Positions 16,292-24,464 of a stretch of DNA of 36,083 nt are shown in pieces. The translations under genes were made by a program, and so were the position numbers. Position 1 is the first letter of the stretch; each line of letters starts with the position of its first letter. The notes beneath the pieces are model-generated. The model saw nothing but the letters and a program-made list of their open reading frames with translations. It was not told where the DNA came from and made no database searches. Where the stretch lies: positions 1 to 36,083 of the forward strand of contig CAZLHI010000033.1 in the NCBI GenBank assembly GCA_964559435.1, read 5' to 3'. The DNA comes from Hebobacterum sp964559435. Its GTDB lineage: Bacteria > Armatimonadota > Hebobacteria > Hebobacterales > Hebobacteraceae.

Positions 16292-17335
16292 GTGACGATC
16301 ATCGACGCGCATACTCACGTCTTCCCACAGTACGCCGGGCTCGCCGTCGCTGTCATGGATCGCTGCGGGATCGCATGCATGGTGACGGCGGAATGGCACG
16401 ATGGATTCGGCGAGACGCTGAAGGAGCATCTGGCGATATTCAACCGCCACCCGGGCCGCTTCATCGTGTTCGGGAATGTGGACTTCAGCCGCATCAACGA
16501 GTCGGGATTCGCCGAGGCCGCCGCCGAGCAGATGGAGCAAGATGTCAGCAGCGGCATGCGCGGCCTCAAGGTATACAAGGCTCTTGGCCTGGAGTACCGG
16601 GACGAGCAGGAGGATTTCTGGCGAGTGAACGACCAGCGTCTAGACCCGATCTGGGAGACGGCCGGGAAGTTGCGCATCCCTGTCCTGCTGCACACGGCGG
16701 ACCCGCCGATGTTCTGGCAGCCCGTGAACGAACACAACTTCTGGAATGTCGTCCTGCGGGGCGAGTACGCGTGGTGGAGCTACTACCGGAAGGGCTTCCC
16801 CAGCAGGGAGGAGCTGCTAGCGGAGCGCAACGAGGTCATCAGGCGACACCCCAACACGCTCTTTGTCTGCCCTCACATGGGCAGCAATGCCTCCGATCTC
16901 GAGGCCGCCGCAGACGACCTCGACACCATGCCGAATCTGTACTACGACGTCTCGGCTCGAATCCCCATCATGGGTCTCCCGGGCAGGCGCAGGGACAGGG
17001 CGCGGGAGTTCCTGGTCGCCTACCAGGACCGAGTCCTCTTCGGCACTGATTCTATCTATGACGACACGAACGTGCCCGCCGGTGTTCAGGCTCAATGCCT
17101 GCATCAGCCCGGCGAGATCCCTCTCGGAGACGCCGACCCCGTCGAAAGGTACATCGAGACCACGGAGAACTTCGTCAGATCACATATAGACTTCCTGACC
17201 ACCGACAAAGTTCAGATCAATCCGCCGTTCCAGCGAACCAACCGGGGATACTCAATTGTCGGTCTGGCACTGCGACCGGAGGTCTGTGAGAAGATCCTCC
17301 ACACGAACGCACGGCGACTTCTCGGGCTCAGTTAG
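16292..17335 (+). CDS. amidohydrolase-family metal-dependent hydrolase
   Basis: 347 aa. All usual metal-site elements of the amidohydrolase superfamily (PF04909-like, decarboxylase/lactonase branch) are present. H7-x-H9 sits on strand 1 (DAHTHVF), a Lys candidate at K93 or K96 (GLKVYKALG), H134 (LLHTADP), H195 (CPHMGS) and D253 (FGTDSIYDD). The length is normal. The GTG start is chosen because GGAG lies 7 nt upstream and the previous gene ends 1 nt before it; the frame is open further upstream but overlaps that gene. It is the last gene of the 14018-17335 operon. It may hydrolyse a sugar lactone or an amide, or decarboxylate an intermediate of the same sugar route. Deacetylation of an N-acyl sugar is possible but NagA belongs to another subfamily. 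Confidence 0.84.
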   Translation: MTIIDAHTHVFPQYAGLAVAVMDRCGIACMVTAEWHDGFGETLKEHLAIFNRHPGRFIVFGNVDFSRINESGFAEAAAEQMEQDVSSGMRGLKVYKALGLEYRDEQEDFWRVNDQRLDPIWETAGKLRIPVLLHTADPPMFWQPVNEHNFWNVVLRGEYAWWSYYRKGFPSREELLAERNEVIRRHPNTLFVCPHMGSNASDLEAAADDLDTMPNLYYDVSARIPIMGLPGRRRDRAREFLVAYQDRVLFGTDSIYDDTNVPAGVQAQCLHQPGEIPLGDADPVERYIETTENFVRSHIDFLTTDKVQINPPFQRTNRGYSIVGLALRPEVCEKILHTNARRLLGLS

Positions 17336-17427
17336 ACGAGCTTCCGGCGTATCCACACGTCCAGGCCGCTCGCACGCCAGGCCGTAGTGAGGTCGGTCAG
17401 GTCGGGCTTGAAGCCCCGCGGCCGACG

Positions 17428-17446
17428 GAGCCGGTCTGACCGGCTC
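17428..17446 (+). terminator. hairpin after the sugar operon
   Basis: GAGCCGG and CCGGCTC pair perfectly over 7 bp around the loop TCTGA, about 90 nt after the amidohydrolase stop. There is no U-tract, so it may be Rho-assisted. Confidence 0.45.
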
Positions 17447-17511
17447 CTGACCGCCAGAGCGTAACTGTTCAGCCATAGGTGTCATTACACGATCAGGGGG
17501 ATCGGAGGAAC

Positions 17512-17535
17512 TAGGTCTGCCGGGAGGCAGACCTA
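17512..17535. repeat. perfect 10-bp inverted repeat
   Basis: TAGGTCTGCC (17512-17521) and GGCAGACCTA (17526-17535) are exact reverse complements around GGGA. It lies 58 nt upstream of the -35 box at 17594, so it could be a second terminator or an operator for a dimeric regulator of the downstream operon. Confidence 0.5.
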
Positions 17536-17593
17536 TGGAGCGAGGGCTGCGGTTTCCTCAGACAGAGCAGGGGACAGACGGACCGCGGGTCAC

Positions 17594-17622
17594 TTGACAT
17601 TGGGTTTACTCTCTGCTATTGT
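17594..17622 (+). promoter_or_regulatory. strong sigma70-type promoter
   Basis: A perfect TTGACA (17594-17599) is followed after 17 nt by TATTGT (17617-17622). The predicted transcript starts near 17629, about 68 nt before the ATG at 17697. This rules out the in-frame upstream start at 17619. Confidence 0.72.
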
Positions 17623-17696
17623 CTGACGCTGCCTGGCTCGGTAGCGTCCGATCTGTGGATGATCGGGGTCATCACCGAGTAGCTGAGGGGGGGCAG

Positions 17697-18743
17697 ATGA
17701 GCGCGCAAGAACGGCGCGAAGAGACCGTCGAACTGGTGGGGCGGGCAGAGGACGCTGAGCGGGACCTCAAGAAGTTCTGCGACTCTGCTTACTTAACCGA
17801 CCGGTGTCTGGATGTGCTGGCCAGCGCGCGTGCTCACCTGGCGACCGGTCACCCTGAGGAGGCCCAAGCCCTGGTGCTCGAGGCGGAATGCCTGCTGGAG
17901 CAGGCCGCCAAGAGCCAGCAAACCCTCCGACGGTGGGGTCCATTCATCGGCATCTACGAGCTGGCGCTCCTCGCATTGTTGGCCATCCTGGCACGCGTGG
18001 TGAGTTCCGGCCCGGCCTGGGCGAGCGAGACGTGGGGCTGGCTGCCGCCTCCGGCCTATGTTGTGTGGGGCGCGCTGGGCGGGGTGGTGGCGGCGCTGTT
18101 TGGCTTCTATATCCATGCTGCGCGTCGAGACTTCGACAGCGGCTACATCGCCTACTACTTCCTCAAGCCGGTTCTCGGGGCGGTGCTCGGCCCGCTTATC
18201 TACCTCTTCGCACGCGCGGGCCTGATGGCGACCCAGGGCGCCAACGCGGACGTCCAGAGCCACCACCTGCTCTACTTGGGAGCATTCGTGTTGGGGTTTG
18301 GGGAGCGCTTCTCGCTGCGGCTGATCGACCGGGTGGCCGGCGCTATCTTCGGGCCGGCGGAGCCGGCCCGTGCAGCCGCTCCTGGCGCCACTGCGGCCCT
18401 TCCAACCGCTGAAGTGCCGCCGGGCGCCGCGGGACTGCCCGCTGCGCCGCCGACGAGAGCGCAGCTTCGGGTGCGGGTCACTGGTCCCCCGCCGGATGAG
18501 CTATCGGACGTATCCGCTACGCTGAAGCGCGGAGACGACGTGGTGGAAGTAAAGGGACCGCCTCCAGACGAGGCGACCCATTTCCTCTTTGGGGGTCTTG
18601 CGCCAGGCGAGTACGAGCTGACCGTGAGCAAACCCGGATGGCGTCAGGTTGCGGAGGTCCGTGTCGGGCTGGAGACGGATGAGGCGGCGGCCGAGGAGGA
18701 GGTCGTGCTGGAGCCTGAGGCCGGGCCGGAGGAAGGGGACTGA
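17697..18743 (+). CDS. multispanning membrane protein with C-terminal beta-sandwich domain
   Basis: 348 aa, family not recognised. Residues 1-78 are helical and charged, TPR-like in look (ERDLKKF...LASARAHLATGHPEEAQALVLEAECLLEQA). Four hydrophobic segments follow at about 81-102, 119-141, 151-173 and 189-206. A conserved-looking FGERFSLRLIDRVAG sits after the last one. A Pro/Ala-rich linker (220-255) leads to a small domain (256-340) with GPPPDE repeated twice and GGLAPGEYELTVSKPGW, the signature of carboxypeptidase-regulatory/PEGA-type beta-sandwiches. It is an inner-membrane protein; the orientation of the C-terminal domain is not certain. ATG start has GAGGGGGGGC just upstream. It is first of four genes (17697-21370) under the promoter at 17594. 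A role in sensing or anchoring at the envelope is inferred only from architecture. Confidence 0.8.
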   Translation: MSAQERREETVELVGRAEDAERDLKKFCDSAYLTDRCLDVLASARAHLATGHPEEAQALVLEAECLLEQAAKSQQTLRRWGPFIGIYELALLALLAILARVVSSGPAWASETWGWLPPPAYVVWGALGGVVAALFGFYIHAARRDFDSGYIAYYFLKPVLGAVLGPLIYLFARAGLMATQGANADVQSHHLLYLGAFVLGFGERFSLRLIDRVAGAIFGPAEPARAAAPGATAALPTAEVPPGAAGLPAAPPTRAQLRVRVTGPPPDELSDVSATLKRGDDVVEVKGPPPDEATHFLFGGLAPGEYELTVSKPGWRQVAEVRVGLETDEAAAEEEVVLEPEAGPEEGD

Positions 18744-18746
18744 GTC

Positions 18747-19400
18747 GTGCCGCTGACGAGCGCACAACTCGACCGCGAGCTTGACAGCTTCACCTACGTG
18801 CAGCTCGGAGGAGGCAAGCTGCGGCTCAACCGGGAGTGGATCGAAGCGAATCTTGTCTACGTCGATTCACCTTGGGCGCTGCGCCTGGGGTGGGATGGCT
18901 ACGCCGCCAGGATCCGCTGTCACCGTCGCGTTGCGGCGCAGTTACTGGCGGCCCTGAAGGAACTGCGGGACCGCGGCTTATCGGATCGGATCGAGACCTA
19001 TGATGGCGCGTGGAACGCGCGGCTGGTGCGCGGGGGGGACTCGCCTTCCCACCACTGCTGGGGCCATGCCATTGACCTGAATGCGAGCAAGTGCCCGATG
19101 GGCAGCGACGCGCAGCAGAATCCACGGCTTGTCGAGATCATGAGCAAGCATGGATTCGAGTGCGGGCAGGCGTGGCAGCACCGCAAGGACCCAATGCACT
19201 TCGAGGCGATCCGGTTCTCGGCGGCCGAGTCGGCGCCGCCCAGCACCGTGGACGAGATCGCGGTGATGGTAGGCGGCGCAAAGGTCGCCGCGGGCAGGCT
19301 GGAGTCGGGGCGGGTGGTGGCCCCTGTTGCTCCGGTCGCGACGGCCCTGGGACGTCGGGTGGTTTGGGACGGGCCCGGTCGGCGGGTGCTAATCGACTGA
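18747..19400 (+). CDS. M15-family zinc peptidase (D-Ala-D-Ala carboxypeptidase-like)
   Basis: 217 aa. The M15 zinc site is complete: S101-x-H103-xx-G106-x-A108-x-D110 (SHHCWGHAIDLN) supplies His and Asp ligands, and DPMHFE supplies the third ligand H151 with E153 nearby. Proteins of this type cleave D-Ala-D-Ala or L-Ala-D-Glu bonds in peptidoglycan peptides (VanY, endolysins, Hedgehog-like domains). There is no signal peptide, unusual for a chromosomal VanY and more like a phage-type endolysin or a protein exported by another route. The last 55 residues after the catalytic domain (Val/Ala-rich, ending GRRVLID) are of unknown role. The GTG start lies 3 nt after the membrane protein stop and GGAGGAAGGGG is upstream. 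Second gene of the four-gene operon. Confidence 0.84.
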   Translation: MPLTSAQLDRELDSFTYVQLGGGKLRLNREWIEANLVYVDSPWALRLGWDGYAARIRCHRRVAAQLLAALKELRDRGLSDRIETYDGAWNARLVRGGDSPSHHCWGHAIDLNASKCPMGSDAQQNPRLVEIMSKHGFECGQAWQHRKDPMHFEAIRFSAAESAPPSTVDEIAVMVGGAKVAAGRLESGRVVAPVAPVATALGRRVVWDGPGRRVLID

Positions 19401-19451
19401 GGGCGCCGGCCGCGGGGAGTGGGACGCACTGAGGGCGAGGAGGACGCTTCG

Positions 19452-19772
19452 ATGTCGTCGCGTTCGTGGTGTTCCGCTGACGAACGACGCCGGGGGGTGG
19501 TGCGCGCCATCGTCAACGAGGGCGGGGGACAGGACCGCCCCTTTTCAGACCTGACGCGGGTGGTGGAGTTCTTCCCCGACCGGAGCTCGCTGCCGGACGA
19601 TGTTCTGGAGGAGATCCGAGATGGAATCCGGCTGCGGTGCTGGTGTCGCCGATTCGGCCCGGTGTCCGACCAGCTGACCGTGGGGCAGCTCCAACAGCGG
19701 GTCTACCGTCAGCACCGCCGCCAGGGAGGCCCCGTTAGGCAGGAGGGGAGTCCCGAAGAGTGCTGCACCTGA
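19452..19772 (+). CDS. small protein of unknown function
   Basis: 106 aa, not recognised. The protein is hydrophilic and rich in Arg, with a central helix (PDDVLEEIRDGIRL) followed by a CWC pair and a basic C-terminus ending in CC-T. GGAGGAC lies about 8 nt before the ATG at 19452; an in-frame extension to 19419 has weaker support. No signal peptide or membrane segment. It sits 51 nt after the M15 peptidase and 47 nt before the exported orphan. A soluble helper or DNA/RNA-binding protein is possible; nothing more can be said. Confidence 0.6.
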   Translation: MSSRSWCSADERRRGVVRAIVNEGGGQDRPFSDLTRVVEFFPDRSSLPDDVLEEIRDGIRLRCWCRRFGPVSDQLTVGQLQQRVYRQHRRQGGPVRQEGSPEECCT

Positions 19773-19819
19773 AGACCGGCCCGTACAGGGCTGACCCCCG
19801 GCGCCGAGGAGATCGGTAG

Positions 19820-21370
19820 ATGACCAGATGGCGTGCGCGCGTCTGTCTGGCGACAGTGGTGGCATCGTGCTTGCTTGGAGCAACAGCCAGCACACACGCG
19901 CAGGCCCCCGAACCCGAGGCAGAGGTCGCGCAGGCCCTGCTGACGGGCGTCGAGGTATCGGGATACTGGCGAAGGACCGGAGAGTCGGGGGCGGAGTGGC
20001 GGCTCGTGGTGCGGGACCCGACGGGCGAACTGCTCCGCTTGGACTCGGTGGATGTGGAGCACCGGCTCGGCAGATGGGATGTTGACCAGCCCGGGGGAGA
20101 GGTGATCGCTCCCGAACGGTCGCTGCTGTTGGATGCTTCGGGTCCGGAGGAGGCGGAGGGCCCGCACACGGTGACGCTGGAATGGACGCGCACGGCCCTG
20201 TCGGAGCGGCTGGGGTTCAGCGATGCCATGGCGGGCCTCCGGCTTCACGACTCCGTGTTCATCAGCGCCAGCCCCGACCTGGAGAACCTGAACTTGGCCT
20301 TCGGCGTGGGGGCCGTGCTGCCGTCGGCGCTGGACTTCGGGTCGCGCCGCTGGGCCCACTTCTTGCGCGCCTCGCTGCAGTTGGAGCGGCTCAGCCCAGA
20401 GGACCAGGAGGTGGAGGTCAGCGGCCTGGGCGCGGTCCATGCCTACTGGGGTCGGGGATGGGGATGGACGGGACGCTTGCTTGCCAAGCCGGTGCTGGAC
20501 GGGATACGGGAGGCGATCAGCGCCGCGGTGAACGGGGCCGGCGAGGAGGGCCTCGGCGACCCGGCCCTTATCGATCTAGTGGTGGCGTCGGCGACAGTTG
20601 TTCCCGCGTGGCGTGAGCTCGCCATGCAGTGCGCGACACTGGAAGGCCCGATCGGGCCTGGTTCGGGACAGTGCCAGCAGATCGCCGCGGACCTGCCGGC
20701 ACTCTCGGTTTTCCTAAGTGAACTCGGTCGGCGTGTGAGATCGAAGCTGGATGAGCCCGAGCTGGCGACGCGGGTGGAGCGGTGGGCCGCGGAGCCGCAG
20801 GTGTTCCTCGATGATCGGCTCCTGGCAGCGTTGCGCGAGTGGGCCATCACCGACAATGCCTTGGACCAGATCCCGCCGCTCTCGCGTCGGGAGGCCTTCC
20901 GGCAGTCGAGGGCAGCGGGAGTCGAAGCGGAGGAGCTGCTGGACGACGTAGTGAGTCTGGCGATCCTGGTGGATGCGATCGACCCCAGGGTGCTCTCGGT
21001 CTACCACGAGCTGGTGACGTCGGAGAATCCCGCCGGCGATCTGCCGGAAGAACTGCGGAATGTTGTGAACACTTCGTTCATGACGGTGCCGTGGGGCCCG
21101 CATACGGCATGGCATGAACGGGTGGCTGCGGAGGTCGCCCAACGCACGCTGGTATGGAAGCCGCGGCTGACCTTCGCCCTGGACGCCTCCGCCTACGCGA
21201 ACTGGGGATCTGACCTCGATCCAGCGGCCCTGCTCGATGCGCGGGTGACCTGGCGGCCGGACCCGTTCGCGCCCTATGGGCTGACCCTGGCTCACAAGCG
21301 GGGCAAGGAGGAATCAGACCGCACCCGGCGCATCGACTGGTCCTCCGTGGAGTTCACCTACCGGTTCTGA
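19820..21370 (+). CDS. large exported protein of unknown function, possibly outer-membrane associated
   Basis: 516 aa, family not recognised. A signal peptide is clear: MTRWRAR, a hydrophobic core and an AQA cleavage site near residue 28. Residues 30-210 look like two beta-rich domains (GVEVSGYWRRTGESGAEWRLVVRDPTG...). The middle (220-440) is helical and contains SVFLSELGRRVRSKLDEPELATRVERW. The C-terminal 70 residues return to alternating beta strands (LTFALDASAYANWG, LLDARVTWRPDPFAPYGLTLAHKRG) and end in VEFTYRF. A terminal Phe after an amphipathic strand is the outer-membrane beta-barrel insertion signal, though one short region cannot form a full barrel. Fourth gene of the M15 operon. The start ATG has GAGGAGATCGG upstream. 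Confidence 0.75.
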   Translation: MTRWRARVCLATVVASCLLGATASTHAQAPEPEAEVAQALLTGVEVSGYWRRTGESGAEWRLVVRDPTGELLRLDSVDVEHRLGRWDVDQPGGEVIAPERSLLLDASGPEEAEGPHTVTLEWTRTALSERLGFSDAMAGLRLHDSVFISASPDLENLNLAFGVGAVLPSALDFGSRRWAHFLRASLQLERLSPEDQEVEVSGLGAVHAYWGRGWGWTGRLLAKPVLDGIREAISAAVNGAGEEGLGDPALIDLVVASATVVPAWRELAMQCATLEGPIGPGSGQCQQIAADLPALSVFLSELGRRVRSKLDEPELATRVERWAAEPQVFLDDRLLAALREWAITDNALDQIPPLSRREAFRQSRAAGVEAEELLDDVVSLAILVDAIDPRVLSVYHELVTSENPAGDLPEELRNVVNTSFMTVPWGPHTAWHERVAAEVAQRTLVWKPRLTFALDASAYANWGSDLDPAALLDARVTWRPDPFAPYGLTLAHKRGKEESDRTRRIDWSSVEFTYRF

Positions 21371-21409
21371 GGACAGAGACGGTGCCGGTGGTTCAAGCGG
21401 AGTAGACGG

Positions 21410-21431
21410 GCCGCCGCGTGGGCACGGCGGC
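21410..21431 (+). terminator. hairpin between the M15 operon and the glycosyltransferase locus
   Basis: GCCGCCG (21410-21416) and CGGCGGC (21425-21431) pair perfectly around an 8-nt loop, 40 nt after the stop of the exported protein gene. There is no U-tract. It marks the likely border between two transcription units. Confidence 0.45.
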
Positions 21432-21489
21432 AACAGGCTCGACGAGGGGGGATACACTGGAAGTCCGACGCGATGATCCCGGGCGCGCT

Positions 21490-22605
21490 ATGAGGATTGC
21501 CGTCGACGTGCGAGCGGCAGATGGGCCCGCGACGGGGATATGCTCGCATGTCAGGACGTTAGTGGCGGCTCTCGCAGCGACCCAGGATGACAACCGCTAC
21601 CTGCTGCTTCGGCATGCTCCTTCCGCGCGCCGCCCGCTGCCGGCGGACCCGCGTTTCGAAGAGATGCTGATTCCAGCGGCTACCGATCTCTGGCTCGAGT
21701 GCAATCTCCAGCCAATCCTGGAGCAATGGGAGGCGGATCTCTACCACACGCCGCTGGCTCCGGTCCCGGTAGTGCGCTCGTGCCCGGCGGTCATGACGGT
21801 TCACGACATCATCCCGAGGGTGATGCCGGAGGTGGTGGACGAGCAGTTCCGGCAGTACTTCGATGCCAGTATCGCCGCCGGGCTGCGGCGGTGTGACCAT
21901 CTCATCGCGGTGTCCGAGCACACGGCACGGGACGTGGCGACCTTCTATGGCCTGTCCCCAAGCAAGATCAGCATAGTCCTGCAGGCGGCTCCCCCGGAGC
22001 ACACGGGACCGGTCGACTCCGCGGCCGCTGATTTCCTGCTGGCGGAGGCTGGGGCGCGGCGTCCCTACTTCCTTTTCGTGGGCGCGCTGGAGCCGCGCAA
22101 GAACGTGTCCCGGTTGCTAGACGCCTTCGCTATTCTATGTGCAGAGTCCGAGCGACACATTCAGCTCGTCGTCGTCGGCGCGCCGCGCGGCAAGGCTGAC
22201 GAGCTGGATCGAAGGCTGCGCGCGGCTGATCGGGAGGGGAATGTCATACGGCTGGAGACCGCCACCCCAGAACAGCTCCGTGCCTTCTACGGCAGCGCGC
22301 TCGCGTTCGTCTTCCCCTCGGTTTACGAGGGATTCGGGCTTCCGGTGCTGGAGGCGATGAGCCACGGGGTGCCGGTGATCGTCACCCGCGTGTCGTCGCT
22401 TCCCGAGCTGGTGAGCGATGGCGCGGGGCTGCTCATCGACCCTTATGACTCGCGGGAGCTGGCCGAGGCGATGAGGCGAATGCTATCCGATCACAAACTC
22501 AGGAAATCGCTGGGCCGCTCCGCGAAGGCCAGGGCGGCCGAGTTCTCTCTGCAGCGCATGGGAGAGCGCACCGTGGATGCCTACCGAAGGGGACTGACAG
22601 GATGA
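21490..22605 (+). CDS. glycosyltransferase family 4 (GT-B)
   Basis: 371 aa. Typical GT4 layout: N-terminal acceptor domain (MRIAVDVRAADGPATGICSH..), CPAVMTVHDIIP, the CDHLIAVSEHTARDV segment, the linker YFLFVGALEPRKNVSRLLDAF and the donor-site E280-x7-E288 (YEGFGLPVLEAMSHGVP). It transfers a sugar from an NDP-sugar with retention; mannosyl- and rhamnosyl-transferases share this pattern, but specificity is not readable. No membrane segment, so it acts at the cytoplasmic face. The ATG at 21490 is chosen by alignment with paralogues at 23322 and 26436; no good ribosome binding site is present, which is odd for this window. It is the first gene of the locus and overlaps the next by 4 nt. Confidence 0.88.
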   Translation: MRIAVDVRAADGPATGICSHVRTLVAALAATQDDNRYLLLRHAPSARRPLPADPRFEEMLIPAATDLWLECNLQPILEQWEADLYHTPLAPVPVVRSCPAVMTVHDIIPRVMPEVVDEQFRQYFDASIAAGLRRCDHLIAVSEHTARDVATFYGLSPSKISIVLQAAPPEHTGPVDSAAADFLLAEAGARRPYFLFVGALEPRKNVSRLLDAFAILCAESERHIQLVVVGAPRGKADELDRRLRAADREGNVIRLETATPEQLRAFYGSALAFVFPSVYEGFGLPVLEAMSHGVPVIVTRVSSLPELVSDGAGLLIDPYDSRELAEAMRRMLSDHKLRKSLGRSAKARAAEFSLQRMGERTVDAYRRGLTG

Positions 22606-23300
22606 ACCGCGATGGGAGGACGGGCCGGCCTCACGTCACGGCCGGTATCCGAGTGAAGGACGGGGAGAGGCATGCAGCTGAGTGTTTGAGCAGCCTGGGC
22701 GAGCTGGTTGACGAGATCGTGTTGCTCGACGACGGCTCCACCGACCGAACCGTAGAGATCTGCCGGCAGTTCCCGAAGGTGACTCGCCTGCTGAGCTGGC
22801 CCAAGAACTTCTTTCACGAAGGGCTGGACCGCAACGCGGTGTTGGCGATGGCGAAGGATACCCGGCCGGATTGGATCCTGTGTCTGGACATCGACGAGGT
22901 ATTCGAGGGGCGCGCCGGAGAGGTCTTCCCCGAACTCGTCTCCGATCCGGAGGCTGCAATCTGGGGATTCCGAATGTACCACTTCTGGCGCGGCCGTACC
23001 CATTACCGGGTGGACAGCAAGTGGGGTGAGGAGACCCGCGGGCGGGTGCACCTTCGGCTCTTCCGCAACCAGCCTGGAATCTACTTTCCACTCCAGCAGG
23101 CGCATGGCGCGGCCATCATGGGCGTGGAGGGCCGGATGAGCGTGTCAGACCTGCGGATCAAGCACTTCGGATACAGCGATCCGGAGGAGGCCCGGTTCAA
23201 GTACGAGCGGTACATGACGCTGCAGGATGGTCACGATTACTCGCACCTGGTCGACGAGACCGGCCTGCAACTGGAGGAGTGGGTTGAGCGCGACGTGTGA
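22602..23300 (+). CDS. glycosyltransferase family 2
   Basis: 232 aa. GT-A fold motifs: TAGIRVKDGERHAAECLSSL (strand 1 and helix), LLDDGSTDRT with D43/D44 for the nucleotide and LCLDIDE with D96-x-D98 as the metal-binding DxD. The pattern resembles WaaE/KdtX-type glucosyltransferases and SunS-like GT2 proteins. It is shorter than many GT2 enzymes (about 250-300 aa) and has no membrane segment. ATGA overlap (4 nt) with the previous GT4 gene shows translational coupling. Donor and acceptor are unknown. Confidence 0.86.
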   Translation: MNRDGRTGRPHVTAGIRVKDGERHAAECLSSLGELVDEIVLLDDGSTDRTVEICRQFPKVTRLLSWPKNFFHEGLDRNAVLAMAKDTRPDWILCLDIDEVFEGRAGEVFPELVSDPEAAIWGFRMYHFWRGRTHYRVDSKWGEETRGRVHLRLFRNQPGIYFPLQQAHGAAIMGVEGRMSVSDLRIKHFGYSDPEEARFKYERYMTLQDGHDYSHLVDETGLQLEEWVERDV

Positions 23301-23321
23301 GGGCACGGGGGATGCGGGGTG

Positions 23322-24464
23322 ATGCGCGTGGGCATCGATGCCCGCTCCGTCTACGCTGGACATGGTGGCATCGGCACCTATGCCCGCGAACTCGTCAGAG
23401 CGCTCGCTCGCGTCGATCAGGAGAACCGGTACTTCGTGCTGTGCACGGAGAGGAAAGGGCCCGCTCCCATCGCCGCCGCGGCGAATGTCACCGAGATCAG
23501 GTGTCCCGCGGCCATGCTCGACCGGCGTTGGGAGCAGCTACAGCTGCCGACGCTGGCGGAGGATCTCGGGCTCGACGTGCTGCACATGACCTGCTTCGGG
23601 ACCCCGGTGGTGAAACCGTGCCGCGTGATCAGCACCATCCACGACGTCGTCTTCCGGGAGCGGCCCGATCTGGTCGCGCCATGGCTGGCGGCCTACTTGG
23701 ACCGGTCGGCCGCATTCTCGGCCCGGGAGGCCGACTGGGTCATCACGGTATCTGAGCATTCCCGGCAGGCCATCGGCCGCGCCTACCGGATGCCGCCGGA
23801 CCGCATATCCGTCATCTACCTGGCCGCCAGTGGCGGCTTCCGGCCCCGCGACCGGCAAGAGGCGGCGAAGCGAGTGAAGAAGCGGTTCGGCCTGGAGGGG
23901 GGATATGTGCTGTCCGTCGGTGCGCTGGAGCCAAAGAAGAACATCGATGGGTTGCTCGATGCCTTTTCGCGACTGGTGCGAGACGGATTCCCGCGACAGG
24001 TGCTCGTAGTGGCCGGGGGAGAAGGCGGTATGGCATACGATCTGGGCCGGGCGCTGCGGCTCCGCCGCTTGGGGGGATCCGTTCGCGTCCTCGGCCACGT
24101 CCCGGACGTTGACCTGCCATCGCTCTACACCGCCGCGGGAGCGTTCGTCTGCCTGTCCTTCTACGAAGGGTTCGGTTTGCCACCACTGGAAGCGATGGCG
24201 TGCGGGACCCCAACCATCGTGTCGAGCGCGACTTCGCTGCCGGAGGTCGCAGGCAAGGGTGCTTTGTTGGTCGATCCCGACGAGCCGCTGGAGATCGCCA
24301 ATACCATCGCCAAGCTACTCACGGACACAGCACTGGCGCACGAGTTGTCTCAGCGGGGTGTCGAACGGGCCAGCACGTTCAGCTGGGAGGAGACGGCCCG
24401 CCAGACACTGCAGGTCTACGCGACGGTGGCGGGCGCCACAGGTGCAGGCCAATGCGGGTGCTGA
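23322..24464 (+). CDS. glycosyltransferase family 4 (GT-B)
   Basis: 380 aa. Close in pattern to the GT4 genes at 21490 and 26436: MRVGIDARSVYAGHGGIGTYARELVRAL, RVISTIHDVVF, ADWVITVSEHSRQAIGRAY, YVLSVGALEPKKNIDGLLDAF and E282-x7-E290 (YEGFGLPPLEAMACGTP). The GGIGTYA element near residue 14 is the glycine-rich loop that binds acceptor or donor phosphate in mannosyltransferase-like GT4s. Start ATG at 23322 directly follows a GTG that could also serve; GGGGGATGCGGGG is the ribosome binding region. It starts 21 nt after the GT2 gene and overlaps the next gene by 13 nt. Confidence 0.88.
   Translation: MRVGIDARSVYAGHGGIGTYARELVRALARVDQENRYFVLCTERKGPAPIAAAANVTEIRCPAAMLDRRWEQLQLPTLAEDLGLDVLHMTCFGTPVVKPCRVISTIHDVVFRERPDLVAPWLAAYLDRSAAFSAREADWVITVSEHSRQAIGRAYRMPPDRISVIYLAASGGFRPRDRQEAAKRVKKRFGLEGGYVLSVGALEPKKNIDGLLDAFSRLVRDGFPRQVLVVAGGEGGMAYDLGRALRLRRLGGSVRVLGHVPDVDLPSLYTAAGAFVCLSFYEGFGLPPLEAMACGTPTIVSSATSLPEVAGKGALLVDPDEPLEIANTIAKLLTDTALAHELSQRGVERASTFSWEETARQTLQVYATVAGATGAGQCGC

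Larger units (their letters stand above)
17336..17593. other. non-coding gap after the sugar operon
   Basis: No credible gene is seen here. The stretch holds two perfect inverted repeats (called separately) and leads into a strong promoter at 17594. A minus-strand frame of 77 codons (17252-17485) overlaps the amidohydrolase end and has no ribosome binding site. Confidence 0.5.
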
